64,000 bases of DNA, from the NCBI RefSeq assembly GCF_019931575.1, contig NZ_CP082923.1, positions 4,898,001 to 4,962,000 on the forward strand. The letters run 5' to 3'. The notes under the pieces are model-generated. The model was not told where the DNA came from. It made no database searches and was given only the letters and a program-made list of their open reading frames with translations. Source of the stretch: Caulobacter segnis (GTDB taxonomy: Bacteria; Pseudomonadota; Alphaproteobacteria; Caulobacterales; Caulobacteraceae). A program made the position numbers and the translations under genes. The number at the start of each line of letters is the position of its first letter. The first letter of the stretch is position 1. Below are positions 7,583-17,008 of this stretch, in pieces.

Positions 7583-10566
7583 GCGGCCCGGCCCCCTTCT
7601 TCGAGCGTGAGGGGCCGCGCTGGTTCTCGATCCCCGCCCATCGCCCGTTCGTCGACGACCTGGCGCGCGGCCTGCTGAACACGCTGGAGCCGCTGGGCCC
7701 CGAGGCCCTGCCCCGCGCCACCGTCCTGACCCCGACCCGACGTGGGGCTCGGGCGCTTGCCGACGCCTTCCTGGCGGTCGGTGGTGGGCGCGCCCTGCTG
7801 CTGCCGCAGATCCGGCCGCTGGGCGACCTGGACGAGGGCGAGCCGCCGTTCGAGCCGGGCGACCTGGCGCTGGACCTGCCGCCGGCCATTTCCTCGCGCC
7901 GCCGGCGGTTCGAGCTGGCGCGGCTGGTCGTCGACCACGGCGACAAGCTGTCGTTCAAGCCGGGCCCGGTCCAGGCCCTGGAGCTGGCCAAGGCCCTGTC
8001 CGACTTCCTCGACAGTTGCCAGATCGAGGAGATCCCCTTCGAGGACAAGTTGGACGGCCTGGCCGAAGGCGACCTCGCCCAACACTGGCAGGTCTCGGCC
8101 AAGTTCCTCAAAGGCGTGCTGGGCGCCTGGCCCAAGCGGTTGGGCAGCCTGGGCCTGATCGACGTCTCCGAGCGCCGGGTGAAGCTGCTGCGCGCCCTGG
8201 AGAGGCAGTGGTCGGAAAGTCCGCCCACCGAGGTGCTGGTCGCCGCCGGCTCGACGGGCACCGCCCCGGCCACCGCCGACCTGCTGCGCGTCGTGGCCGC
8301 CGCTCCGAAGGGCGCCGTCGTCCTGCCCGGCCTCGACGAGGACCTGGCTGACAGCGCCTGGACCCAGATCGAGGGCTCCCAAGGCGAACAGCATCCGCAG
8401 GGCGCGATGAAGCGCCTGCTGGACCGCGCCGGCGTCGCCCGCTCGGACGTCCGCGCCTGGGTTGCCGACGTCGACAGCCGGGGCCGCTGGCGCCGAAGGA
8501 TCGTCAACGAGGCCCTGCGCCCGGCCGAGGCCACCGCCGACTGGCTGGCCCAGATCGCCGCCCTGCGCGCCGAGGCCCCGGGGCTCGACCCGATCGCCGA
8601 GGGCCTGACCGGCTTCTCGGTCATCGCCGCTCGCGCCGAGGAGGAGGCCGCCGGGGCCTGCGCCTTGCTGCTGCGCGAGGCGCTGGAGGATCCCGAGCGG
8701 ACCGCCGCCCTGGTCACGCCCGACCAGACCCTGGCCCGCCGGGTGATGACCCGATTGCAGCGCTGGGGCGTGATTCCCGACAGCTCGGCCGGCGCGCCGC
8801 TGGCCGCCGCCGGTTCGGCGATCCTGGCCCTGCACCTGGCCCGCCTGGTCGAGGAGCCCCTGAACCCCGTCCGTCTGCTGGCCTTCGCCAAGCACCCGCT
8901 GGTGCTGGGCGAGGACGAAGCCTCGGCCGCCGCCATGTTGGAGCGCAAGGGCCTGCGCGGCGCCGCGCCGGGCTCGAAGGATGTCCTGCGCAAGCGGTTG
9001 AAGGACGCGCCCGAGGCCCTTGCCCTCTGCGACCGGGTCCTGGCCGCCGTCGACCACGCCGCCGCCGTCTATGCCGACGGCTTCGCCCCGCCCTGCCGCG
9101 CCGCCCAGGCCCTGGTCGAGGCGCTGGAAGGCCTGATCGCCCCCAACCGCCTGTGGGCCGGCGGCGCGGGCGAGTGCCTGGGCGCCCTGATGGCGGCCCT
9201 GATCCAGGACGGCGAGCCCCTTCCCGACGCTTCGCCCCAGGCCTTCGCGGACATCTTCGACCGGCTGGTCAACGAGGAGACCGTCCGCGTCGGCGGCGCC
9301 ACCCACCCCCGGCTGCGCATCCTGGGCGCCATCGAGGCCCGCCTGGTCCGCGCCGACCGCCTGGTGCTGGCGGGCCTGGAAGAAGGCGTCTGGCCGCAGG
9401 GCGCGCCGATCGATCCGTTCCTGTCGCGACCCATGCGCCAGCGCCTGGGCCTGCCGCCGCCCGAGCGTCGCGTCGGCCTGACCGCCCACGACTTCGCCCA
9501 GGCCGCCAGCGCCCCCGACGTGGTGCTGGTCCATTGCGAGCGGCGCGGCGGCGCGCCCGCCGTCGAGTCGCGCTGGCTGTGGCGGCTGAAGACCCTGGCC
9601 GCCGGCGCGGGCCTTGCCCTGCCGCGCCGCGACGACGTGCTGGACTGGGTCCGCGCCCTCGACGCCCCCGCGCCCTACGCCCCGATCGGCCCTCCCGCGC
9701 CCGTCCCGCCGGTTGAGGACCGGCCGCGCAAGATGGCCGTCACCCGCGTCGAGGCCCTGACCCGCGACCCCTACGCCGTCTGGGCCCGCGACATTCTCAA
9801 GCTCTACCCGCTGGAACGCCCCGACGAGCCGGTCGAGGCCCGGGCGCGGGGGACGGCGATCCACGCCGCCTTCGAGACCTTCGCGGAGACCTTCCCCGAC
9901 GCCGTCCCGGCCGACGCGGCCGCCGTCTTCGAGAAGCTCTATGTCGACGCCCTGGTTCACGCCGGCATGCCGCCGACCGCCCTGGCCCGCGAGAAGGCCC
10001 TGGCCCGCGAGGCCGCCCTGTGGGTCGCCGACTGGGAGCGCCATCGCCGCACGACCGCCCGCAAGATCGTCGTCGAGGCGGCGGGCGAACTGTCGCTCAG
10101 CATCAACGGCCGCCCCTTCACCCTGACCGCCAAGGCCGACCGGCTGGAGCCGACGGCCGACGGGACGGCGCACATCCTCGACTACAAGACCGGCGCCGCG
10201 CCGTCGCAGAAGCAGGTCGACACCGGCTTCTCGCCGCAGCTGACCCTGACGGCGGCGATCCTGATGCACGGCGGCTTCCCGGACCTGGGCAAGCCGACGC
10301 CTGGCGACCTGACCTATGTCCGCGTCACCGGCCGCAAGCCGGCGGGCGAGGAGCAGGTCCGCGCTCTGGCCGGCGAGGAAAGCGCCGCCGCCGCGACCAA
10401 GGCCCTGGACGGCCTCTCGACCCTGATCGCTCGCTATGACGACCCCGCCGAGCCCTACCGCTCGCGGGTCGCGCCGCAGTTCGTCAAGGAGCATCCCGGC
10501 GACTACGCCCATCTGGCGCGGGTGTTCGAATGGTCGACCAGCGGCGACGATGGGGAGGGCGAATGA
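7579..10566 (+). CDS. addB: Double-strand break repair protein AddB
   Basis: The 995-aa protein matches the alphaproteobacterial AddB type in length and order. It has an N-terminal helicase-like region with a degenerate P-loop (VLVAAGSTGTAPATADLL) and a C-terminal RecB-type nuclease (ILDYKTGAAPSQKQ, residues about 873-886). I start it at the ATG at 7579, which overlaps the murU stop (ATGA); the open frame extends upstream only inside murU. AddB partners AddA to resect DNA ends for RecA-dependent repair. Confidence 0.93.
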   Translation: MSGPAPFFEREGPRWFSIPAHRPFVDDLARGLLNTLEPLGPEALPRATVLTPTRRGARALADAFLAVGGGRALLLPQIRPLGDLDEGEPPFEPGDLALDLPPAISSRRRRFELARLVVDHGDKLSFKPGPVQALELAKALSDFLDSCQIEEIPFEDKLDGLAEGDLAQHWQVSAKFLKGVLGAWPKRLGSLGLIDVSERRVKLLRALERQWSESPPTEVLVAAGSTGTAPATADLLRVVAAAPKGAVVLPGLDEDLADSAWTQIEGSQGEQHPQGAMKRLLDRAGVARSDVRAWVADVDSRGRWRRRIVNEALRPAEATADWLAQIAALRAEAPGLDPIAEGLTGFSVIAARAEEEAAGACALLLREALEDPERTAALVTPDQTLARRVMTRLQRWGVIPDSSAGAPLAAAGSAILALHLARLVEEPLNPVRLLAFAKHPLVLGEDEASAAAMLERKGLRGAAPGSKDVLRKRLKDAPEALALCDRVLAAVDHAAAVYADGFAPPCRAAQALVEALEGLIAPNRLWAGGAGECLGALMAALIQDGEPLPDASPQAFADIFDRLVNEETVRVGGATHPRLRILGAIEARLVRADRLVLAGLEEGVWPQGAPIDPFLSRPMRQRLGLPPPERRVGLTAHDFAQAASAPDVVLVHCERRGGAPAVESRWLWRLKTLAAGAGLALPRRDDVLDWVRALDAPAPYAPIGPPAPVPPVEDRPRKMAVTRVEALTRDPYAVWARDILKLYPLERPDEPVEARARGTAIHAAFETFAETFPDAVPADAAAVFEKLYVDALVHAGMPPTALAREKALAREAALWVADWERHRRTTARKIVVEAAGELSLSINGRPFTLTAKADRLEPTADGTAHILDYKTGAAPSQKQVDTGFSPQLTLTAAILMHGGFPDLGKPTPGDLTYVRVTGRKPAGEEQVRALAGEESAAAATKALDGLSTLIARYDDPAEPYRSRVAPQFVKEHPGDYAHLARVFEWSTSGDDGEGE

Positions 10567-13500
10567 CGGCGCTCCACGATCCCCAGCGCATCGCCGCCGA
10601 TCCGGCGATCTCGGCCTTCGTCACCGCCAACGCCGGCTCGGGCAAGACCAAGACCCTGATCGACCGGGTCGCGCGCCTCTTGCTGGCGCGGGTCAAGCCC
10701 GAGGCGATCCTCTGCGTGACCTACACCAAGGCCGCCGCGGCCGAGATGCAGCGACGCCTGTTCGAGCGGCTGGGCAAATGGTCGGTGACCAGCGACGCCG
10801 ACCTTCGCGCCGAGTTGGCCAAGCTGGTCGGCGAGCCGGAGGCGACCTACGACGCCAAGCGCCTGTCCGAGGCCCGCGCCCTGTTCGCCCAGGCGCTGGA
10901 GACGCCTGGCGGCCTGAAGATCCAGACCATCCACGCCTTCTGCGAGAAGCTGCTGCGCCGCTTCCCGCTGGAGGCCGGGGTCTCGCCCGGCTTCACGGTC
11001 ATGGACGACCAGGCCAGCGCCGCCATCGCCCGCGCCGCCCGCCGCGCCACGGCCGCCTGGGTCGACACGCACGAGGACGCCTTCGCCCAGGCCTACGCCC
11101 GGTTCTCGGTGGCGCTGGACTTCCTGAGCTTCGAGGCGATGTTCGCGGGCTTCGAAACCCGGCGCGGCCAGATCATGGACTATGTCCGGCGCTGTGGCGG
11201 CCTGTCGGAGGCTGTCGCCGACGCCTGGGCGCGCTGTGGGTTCGACGAACCGACCTCGGCCGCCGAGCTCGCCGCCCTGGCCATGGCCCGTCTGGACCTG
11301 GGCGCCTGGCGGGCGGCGGCCACGGTGCTCTTCGACGGCGGCGGCAAGCAGGACGCCAAGTCCGCAGAGGCCCTGGCGGCCGTGGCCCGCGATCCTGACG
11401 CGACGCTCGATCTCGCCCTCCGCGCCCTGTTCACCGAGGGCGGCGAGGGCACGCCGGCGACCTGGCCGGCCAAGACCTCGGGTCTCAAGAGCCGCGAGGA
11501 CCTGCGCGAGGCCCTGCTCCTCGAACAGGCCAAGCTGGAAGCCGCCCGCGAGCGGGTCCGCGCCGCCAAGGTGGCCGAGGACACGGCCGACGCCCTGCGG
11601 CTGGCGGTGCTCTATGTGGAATCGCACCGGATCGAGAAGGAGGCGCGCGGGGCGCTCGACTTCACCGACCTGATCGACAAGACCCGCGTGCTGCTGACCG
11701 AGAAGGTCGAGGCCGCCTGGGTGCTCTACAAGCTGGACGGCGGCGTCGATCACATCCTGCTGGACGAGGCCCAGGACACCGCGCCCGAGCAGTGGGAGAT
11801 CCTGCGGGCCCTGACCGCCGACTTCTTCGCCGGCGAAACCTCGGAAGGCTGGAGCGGCCGCCGCGCCGAGCGGACCCTGTTCGTGGTCGGCGACGAAAAG
11901 CAGTCGATCTATTCATTCCAGGGGGCCGATCCGCAACGGCTGCTGATCGAGACCCAGGGCTACATCGCCCGCATCGAGGCCGTCGGTGCGGTCGGCAAGG
12001 GCGTGCCGCTGACGGTGTCGTACCGCTCGACCCGCGAGGTGCTGAGCTTCGTCGACGCCCTGTTCTCCGATCCCGAGACCCGCGAGGGGGTGCCGCCGCC
12101 GGTCGGCCAGGACCTGGTTCGCCACGAGCCGTTCCGGAAGGACGGTCCCGGCTGCGTCGACCTGTGGCCCCTGACCCGCGAGCTGCCCGGCGAGGAGCGC
12201 GAGGCCTGGGAGGCGCCGGTCGATTCAGAGGGGGAGAGGAGCGCCAACCGCCGCCTCGCCGAGGCCATCGCCGCCGAGACCGCCGCCATCCTGGCGCGTG
12301 GCGACGCGGTCTTCGACAAGGAGATCGGCCGCCACCGCGCCGCCCATGCCGGCGACATCCTCGTGTTGGTCCGCCGCCGCAAGGTGCTGTTCGAGGAAAT
12401 CCTGCGGGCCCTGAAGCGGCGCGGCGTGCCGGTGGCCGGGGCCGACCGGCTGTCGCTGTCCAGCCACATCGCCTTCGAGGACCTGCTGGCGCTGGGCCGG
12501 TTCATCCTGTTCCCGGATGACGACCTCACCCTGGCGGCGCTGCTGAAGACGCCGTTCTGTTCACTGACCGACGAGGACGTCTACGCCCTGGCCAAGGGCC
12601 GCCGCGCCACCTTGTGGGCCGAGCTGCGGCGCCGGGCCGAGGAGCGCCCCGAGTGGACGTCGGCGCGGGCGGTGCTGGACTGGGCGATCACCGAGGGCCG
12701 CAAGCGCCAGCCATTCGAGTTCTTCGCCGGCTGGCTGGGCTTGGCCGACGCCGATGGACGCTCGCACCGCGCCAAGGTGCTGACCCGCCTGGGCGCCGAG
12801 GCCGAGGAGGCGCTGGACGAGTTCCTGGCCCAGGTGATGGAGGCCGAACAGCGCGGCGTCCGCGACCTGGAGGCCCTGGTCGCCGACTTCGCGGCCCTGG
12901 ACATCGTGGTCAAGCGCGAGATGGAAGGCGCCCGCCGCGAGGTGCGGGTGATGACCGCCCACGGCTCCAAGGGCCTGGAGGCGCCGATCGTCTTCCTGCC
13001 CGAGACCACCGTGAAGCGCGGGGCCGGCGGCTCGCCGCTGCTGGTGACCGAGGATGGCGCGCTGCTGTGGTGCGGCTCCAGCAAGGGCGACTGCGACGCC
13101 TCGGCCAGAGCCCGGAAACTCCGCGAGGACAAGGAAAGCCAGGAGGCCCTGCGCCTGCTGTACGTGGCCCTGACCCGGGCGCGGGACCGGCTGATCCTGT
13201 GCGGCCGCATCGACGCCCGGACCAAGGACGACAAGGTCGGCGGCTGGTACGCCGCCGCCCGCGCCGCCTTCGCCCATCCCGACATCGCGCCGGACGTTCG
13301 GATCATTGGCGAGGACGAGACGGCCTTCCTGCGCTACGGGCCCGATCCGGTCAGCGCGCCGCGCGTCGAGGACGATGTCCGCGCGCCGACGGTCGCGCCG
13401 GCGTGGATGACCCGGACCGCGCCACCCGAGCCGGCGGCCGCCCGCTACGCCGCCCCGTCGCGGATCGAGGACAACGCCCGCGTTCCCGCCCCCTCGCCGC

Positions 13501-14033
13501 TGGCCAGGGTCTCGGGCCTGGGCCGCTACCGCCGGGGCGAGATCGTCCACAAACTGCTGCAGCTACTGCCCGACGTCGCGCCGGATCAGCGCGGCGGAGC
13601 GGCCCAGCGCCTGCTGGCCGCCGAGCGCGACCTGACCGACGACCAGCGCGAGGAAATGGCCCTGGCCGCGTTCGGGGTGCTGAACGACGCCCGCTTCGCC
13701 GCGGTGTTCGGCCCCGGCTCTCGCGCCGAGGTGGCCCTGGCCGGAACCAGCGCGCACCTGCCCAAGGGCCTGGCCGTCTCCGGCCGGGTCGACCGGCTGG
13801 TGGTCGACGAAGGGCGGGTCCTGGTCGTCGACTACAAGACCAATCGCCCCTCGCCCGACCGGATAGAGGACGCCGATCCGGCCTATCTGGCCCAGATGGC
13901 GGTCTATGCCGCCGTGCTGCGCGAGGTGTTCCCCGGACGCACCGTCGAGGCGGCGCTGGTGTGGACGGACGGCCCCAAACTGATGCCGGTTCCAGAAAAG
14001 GTGATGGTCGAGGCGCTCGCCCGCCTGGTTTAG
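10563..14033 (+). CDS. addA: ATP-dependent helicase/nuclease subunit AddA
   Basis: This 1156-aa UvrD/Rep-type helicase has Walker A TANAGSGKTKTLIDR at residues 21-35 and Walker B ILLDEAQDTAPEQW. GDEKQSIYSFQGA, RVMTAHGSKGLEAPIVFLPE and LRLLYVALTRARDRL follow as helicase motifs III to VI. A RecB-like nuclease closes the protein (VLVVDYKTNRPSPD). It starts at the ATG overlapping the addB TGA. AddAB is the alphaproteobacterial counterpart of RecBCD. Confidence 0.95.
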   Translation: MTALHDPQRIAADPAISAFVTANAGSGKTKTLIDRVARLLLARVKPEAILCVTYTKAAAAEMQRRLFERLGKWSVTSDADLRAELAKLVGEPEATYDAKRLSEARALFAQALETPGGLKIQTIHAFCEKLLRRFPLEAGVSPGFTVMDDQASAAIARAARRATAAWVDTHEDAFAQAYARFSVALDFLSFEAMFAGFETRRGQIMDYVRRCGGLSEAVADAWARCGFDEPTSAAELAALAMARLDLGAWRAAATVLFDGGGKQDAKSAEALAAVARDPDATLDLALRALFTEGGEGTPATWPAKTSGLKSREDLREALLLEQAKLEAARERVRAAKVAEDTADALRLAVLYVESHRIEKEARGALDFTDLIDKTRVLLTEKVEAAWVLYKLDGGVDHILLDEAQDTAPEQWEILRALTADFFAGETSEGWSGRRAERTLFVVGDEKQSIYSFQGADPQRLLIETQGYIARIEAVGAVGKGVPLTVSYRSTREVLSFVDALFSDPETREGVPPPVGQDLVRHEPFRKDGPGCVDLWPLTRELPGEEREAWEAPVDSEGERSANRRLAEAIAAETAAILARGDAVFDKEIGRHRAAHAGDILVLVRRRKVLFEEILRALKRRGVPVAGADRLSLSSHIAFEDLLALGRFILFPDDDLTLAALLKTPFCSLTDEDVYALAKGRRATLWAELRRRAEERPEWTSARAVLDWAITEGRKRQPFEFFAGWLGLADADGRSHRAKVLTRLGAEAEEALDEFLAQVMEAEQRGVRDLEALVADFAALDIVVKREMEGARREVRVMTAHGSKGLEAPIVFLPETTVKRGAGGSPLLVTEDGALLWCGSSKGDCDASARARKLREDKESQEALRLLYVALTRARDRLILCGRIDARTKDDKVGGWYAAARAAFAHPDIAPDVRIIGEDETAFLRYGPDPVSAPRVEDDVRAPTVAPAWMTRTAPPEPAAARYAAPSRIEDNARVPAPSPLARVSGLGRYRRGEIVHKLLQLLPDVAPDQRGGAAQRLLAAERDLTDDQREEMALAAFGVLNDARFAAVFGPGSRAEVALAGTSAHLPKGLAVSGRVDRLVVDEGRVLVVDYKTNRPSPDRIEDADPAYLAQMAVYAAVLREVFPGRTVEAALVWTDGPKLMPVPEKVMVEALARLV

Positions 14034-14152
14034 GCCGTTGCCGGGCTCGTCGCGTGATCCTACATCTTCCGCAAGCGACCGGAACGAATCCGGTCACATT
14101 GACCTTATCGCGTCCTCCGCGCCGAGCGCGTGACGCCAGACTGGAGCAAGCC

Positions 14153-14485
14153 ATGAGCACCGTTGTGGTGACCGACGCCTCTTTCGAATCCGACGTCCTG
14201 AAGGCCAGCAAGCCCGTGCTGGTGGACTTCTGGGCCGAGTGGTGCGGTCCGTGTAAGCAGATCGCCCCGGCCCTGGAGCAGATCTCGGAAGAGCTGGCCG
14301 ACGTCGTCACCGTCGCCAAGGTCAATATCGAGGACAGCCCGACGACCCCGTCGCGCTACGGCGTCCGCGGCATTCCGACCATGATGCTGTTCCGCGACGG
14401 CCAGATGACCTCGATGAAGGTCGGCGCCATGCCCAAGGCCAAGATCCTGGAATGGCTGAACGAAGCCGGCGTCCAACCGGCCTAG
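14153..14485 (+). CDS. trxA: Thioredoxin
   Basis: The 110-aa protein is a classic thioredoxin with active site WAEWCGPCK near residues 28-36, cis-proline motif RGIPTMMLF and C-terminal helix ILEWLNEAG. The ATG at 14153 has GGAG eight bases upstream. A 119-bp gap from addA and a strong terminator after the stop suggest it can be expressed independently, although it follows addAB in the same orientation. Confidence 0.96.
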   Translation: MSTVVVTDASFESDVLKASKPVLVDFWAEWCGPCKQIAPALEQISEELADVVTVAKVNIEDSPTTPSRYGVRGIPTMMLFRDGQMTSMKVGAMPKAKILEWLNEAGVQPA

Positions 14486-14508
14486 TCGGCTTGCAGGCCT
14501 GAATTGAA

Positions 14509-14543
14509 GACGCCCGCTCCGGTCTCCGGGGCGGGCGTTTTTC
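14509..14543 (+). terminator. Rho-independent terminator after trxA
   Basis: CGCCCGC at 14511-14517 pairs with GCGGGCG at 14531-14537 and is followed by TTTTTCG. It lies 25 bp after the trxA stop and just before the convergent 35-aa gene. Confidence 0.85.
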
Positions 14544-14547
14544 GTTG

Positions 14548-14655
14548 TCACTTCTTCCCCGTGACAATGAACGGCGAGACCGCGACGGGCGGGGCCTTCT
14601 TCTCGGCCTTCGGTTTGCGGATTTCCTTGTTCGACTTCTTCTGACCCTTGGCCAT
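14548..14655 (-). CDS. Small highly basic protein (35 aa)
   Basis: This short frame encodes MAKGQKKSNKEIRKPKAEKK followed by APPVAVSPFIVTGKK. It is Lys-rich and probably disordered. The N-terminal MAKGQ(K/R)KSN-EIRKPK pattern is one I recall from small conserved proteins of unknown function in proteobacteria. AGGA lies 9-12 bases upstream of the ATG, and the gene is convergent with trxA across the terminator. The charge pattern suggests nucleic-acid or ribosome contact, but that is a guess. Confidence 0.7.
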   Translation of the reverse strand: MAKGQKKSNKEIRKPKAEKKAPPVAVSPFIVTGKK

Positions 14656-14741
14656 GTCGGCGTTCCTGCCAGGACGGGCGCGCTCGCCGAGGATGTCCGG
14701 CGGGCCGTGCCGCCCTATCGGCGTGCGCCAGCCTTACGCGC

Positions 14742-16058
14742 TTAGACCGGCCAAGTCTCGGGGCTCATGGCCAGCACCTCGCCGGCCAGGTAGAGCGAAC
14801 CGCAGATCAGGACGTGGGGCGTCGGCTCGAGCTGGAGCGCGCGACCCAGGGCGTCCTCGACGGAATCGCAGGCCGCGGCGCGCAGCCCGGCCAGTTCGGC
14901 CGAAGCGGCGGTCTCGGCGGCGCTAGCGGCGGCGTGGCCCTCGAAGGTGACGGTGAAGACCTTGGTCGCCACGCCCCGGAACGGACCGAAGAAGCCGGGC
15001 GCGTCCTTGTTGGCCAGCAGACCCGAGATCAGCGCCACGGGCCGACCGTCGCGGGCGGCGAGGTCGGCGACGGCGCGGGCGACCGCCCGGCCGGCGTGCG
15101 GATTGTGGCCGCCGTCCAGCCAGAGATCGGCCCCGGCGGCCTTGGCGCGCCGGGCCAGCGGGCCAGCGGTCAGGCGCTGGAAGCGGGCGGGCCAGACCGC
15201 GCCGGCGATTCCCCGTCCCATGGCGGCCTCGTCGATGCGGGAATCGCCCAGCGCCAGCAGGGCGGCGACAGCCAGGCCGGCGTTGGCGAACTGGTGGTCG
15301 CCCGGCAGCGAAGGCGCCGGCAGGTCCAGCAGGCGGTCCTGCATCTGGACCAGAAGCCGGCCGCGCTCGTTCCAGGCGTCGAAGTCACGGCCCATCAGGG
15401 TCAAATCGACGCCGGCCAGGGCCGCGGTCGTGTCGAGCACGTCCTCGGCTTCAGGGTCCTGGCGGGCCGAGACGACCGGAGCGTCCGGCTTGATGATGCC
15501 GGCCTTCTCGACGGCGATCTGGGCGATCGTGTCGCCCAGGAACTCGCGATGGTCGATGTCGATCGGCGCGATGACGCTCACGGCCGGCCGCTGGATGACG
15601 TTGGTGGCGTCCAGGACGCCGCCCAGCCCGACCTCGACGATGCAGAGGTCGGCCGGGACCTCGGCGAAGGCGACGAAGGCCGCCGCCGTGGTGATCTCGA
15701 AGAAGGTGATCGGCAGGCCGGCGTTGGCCGCCTCGACGCGGTCGAGCACGTCGGCCAGATGGTCGTCGGTGATCAGGGTTCCGGCCAGGCGGATACGCTC
15801 GGCGAAGCGGACCAGGTGCGGTGAGGTGAAGACGTGGACCTTGAGGCCCGCCGCCTCGGCCATGGCCCGCAGATAAGCGACCGTCGAGCCCTTGCCGTTG
15901 GTGCCGGCCACGTGGATCACCGGCGGCAGGCGACCTTGAGGATCGCCCAGCGCCGCGCACAGCCGCCGCATCCGGTCCAGCGACAGGTCGATCAACTTCG
16001 GGTGCAGCGCCTTCAGCCGCTCCAGGGCGGCGTCATGGGCGCGAAGGTGCTCGGCCAA
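14742..16058 (-). CDS. folC: Dihydrofolate synthase / folylpolyglutamate synthase
   Basis: The 438-aa Mur-ligase family protein has the P-loop VIHVAGTNGKGST near residue 47, then FTSPHLVRFAERIRLAG and the dihydropteroate-type loop. DHREFLGDTIAQIAVEKAGIIKP and LDGGHNPHA follow. FolC adds glutamate to dihydropteroate and then extends folate polyglutamates. The start is a TTG at 16058, 8 bp after the accD stop; no in-frame ATG precedes the conserved N-terminus. It is the last gene of the usg-trpFBA-accD-folC run, and accD-folC pairing is widespread. Confidence 0.94.
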   Translation of the reverse strand: MAEHLRAHDAALERLKALHPKLIDLSLDRMRRLCAALGDPQGRLPPVIHVAGTNGKGSTVAYLRAMAEAAGLKVHVFTSPHLVRFAERIRLAGTLITDDHLADVLDRVEAANAGLPITFFEITTAAAFVAFAEVPADLCIVEVGLGGVLDATNVIQRPAVSVIAPIDIDHREFLGDTIAQIAVEKAGIIKPDAPVVSARQDPEAEDVLDTTAALAGVDLTLMGRDFDAWNERGRLLVQMQDRLLDLPAPSLPGDHQFANAGLAVAALLALGDSRIDEAAMGRGIAGAVWPARFQRLTAGPLARRAKAAGADLWLDGGHNPHAGRAVARAVADLAARDGRPVALISGLLANKDAPGFFGPFRGVATKVFTVTFEGHAAASAAETAASAELAGLRAAACDSVEDALGRALQLEPTPHVLICGSLYLAGEVLAMSPETWPV

Positions 16059-16066
16059 GTTCGAGC

Positions 16067-16996
16067 TCAGGCCGCCTTGCGGTTGCGGCCCATCATGAGC
16101 GTGCCGAGAACCGAACCCAGCACTTCGGGCAAGTCCTTGCGGTGGGTGACGCGGTCGACCATGCCCTTTTCGACGAGGTATTCCGAGCGCTGGAAGCCCG
16201 GCGGCAGGGTCTCGCGGATGGTCTGCTCAATGACGCGCGGACCGGCGAAGCCGATCAGGGCGCCCGGCTCGGCCAGGTGGATGTCGCCGAGCATGGCGTA
16301 GGAGGCGGTGACGCCGCCGGTGGTCGGGTCGGTGAGGACCACGACGTAGGGCAGGGCCGCGTCCTTCAGTTCGTTGATGGCCAGGGTCGTGCGGGCCATC
16401 TGCATCAGCGACAGCGCGCCTTCCTGCATGCGGGCCCCGCCGGCGGCGGTGAAGGCGATCATCGGGACCTGGCGCTCCAGGGCGGCCTTGGCGGCGGCGA
16501 TGAAGCCCTCGCCAGCGGCCATGCCCAGCGAACCGCCCATGAAGGCGAAGTCCTGGACCAGCACCACGGCGTCGACGCCGGCGACCTTGCCGTAGCCGAT
16601 GGCCATGGCGTCCGGCTCGCCCGTCGCCTTGCGGGCGGCGACCAGCCGGTCCTTATAGGGCTTGCCGTCCGAGAACTGCAGCGGATCCTCGGGAACCGCC
16701 GGGGTCGGCAGGGCCTCGTACTGGCCGTCGTCGAAGGTGAACTTGAAACGGGCTTCCGGCCCGATCCGCATGTGGCGACCGGCCGGCGTGACCCACAGGG
16801 CCGCCTCCAGGTCGGAGCGGAAGATCATTTCGCCCGTGTCGGGGCATTTGACCCAGAGGTTCTCGGGCGTCTCGCGCTTGGCGAACGCGCCGCGCACGCC
16901 GGGGGCGATGCGCGACAGCCAGCCGCCACGGCGGCCTTCGGCCGGCGCCTTGGATTTGTCGCCCTTCTTCGGGTCCTGGGGTTCAGCCATAGCCAT
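16067..16996 (-). CDS. accD: Acetyl-CoA carboxylase carboxyltransferase beta subunit, zinc ribbon eroded
   Basis: The 309-aa protein is a clear AccD carboxyltransferase (GSLGMAAGEG, TAAGGARMQEGALSLMQMA, DPTTGGVTASYAMLGD, GPRVIEQTI). It pairs with AccA to move carboxyl from biotin to acetyl-CoA, the first step of fatty acid synthesis. E. coli AccD has a four-cysteine zinc ribbon spaced C-x2-C-x15-C-x2-C. Here only Cys51 remains; the other three exactly spaced positions are Thr54, Thr70 and Gly73. The surrounding fold sequence (NLWVKC, GEMIF, HMRI) is kept. It lies 12 bp after trpA and 8 bp before folC. The start could be Met1 or Met3 (MAMAEP). Confidence 0.95.
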   Translation of the reverse strand: MAMAEPQDPKKGDKSKAPAEGRRGGWLSRIAPGVRGAFAKRETPENLWVKCPDTGEMIFRSDLEAALWVTPAGRHMRIGPEARFKFTFDDGQYEALPTPAVPEDPLQFSDGKPYKDRLVAARKATGEPDAMAIGYGKVAGVDAVVLVQDFAFMGGSLGMAAGEGFIAAAKAALERQVPMIAFTAAGGARMQEGALSLMQMARTTLAINELKDAALPYVVVLTDPTTGGVTASYAMLGDIHLAEPGALIGFAGPRVIEQTIRETLPPGFQRSEYLVEKGMVDRVTHRKDLPEVLGSVLGTLMMGRNRKAA

Positions 16997-17008
16997 AGCC
17001 TTAGAGCC

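Noticed and set aside
7390..10512. 1040-codon open frame on the minus strand across addB
   Set aside because: It is antisense to addB, rich in Gly, Gln, Arg and Ala as expected from high-GC shadow frames, and shows no family motifs.
14041..14152. SigT promoter before trxA (CCGGAACGAATCCGG)
   Set aside because: No CGTT follows at 16 or 17 bases; the GGAAC is part of a short local repeat instead.
12614..14485. Long frame that joins an addA shadow to thioredoxin
   Set aside because: The N-terminal part is out of frame with addA and non-coding; trxA has its own Shine-Dalgarno and start at 14153.
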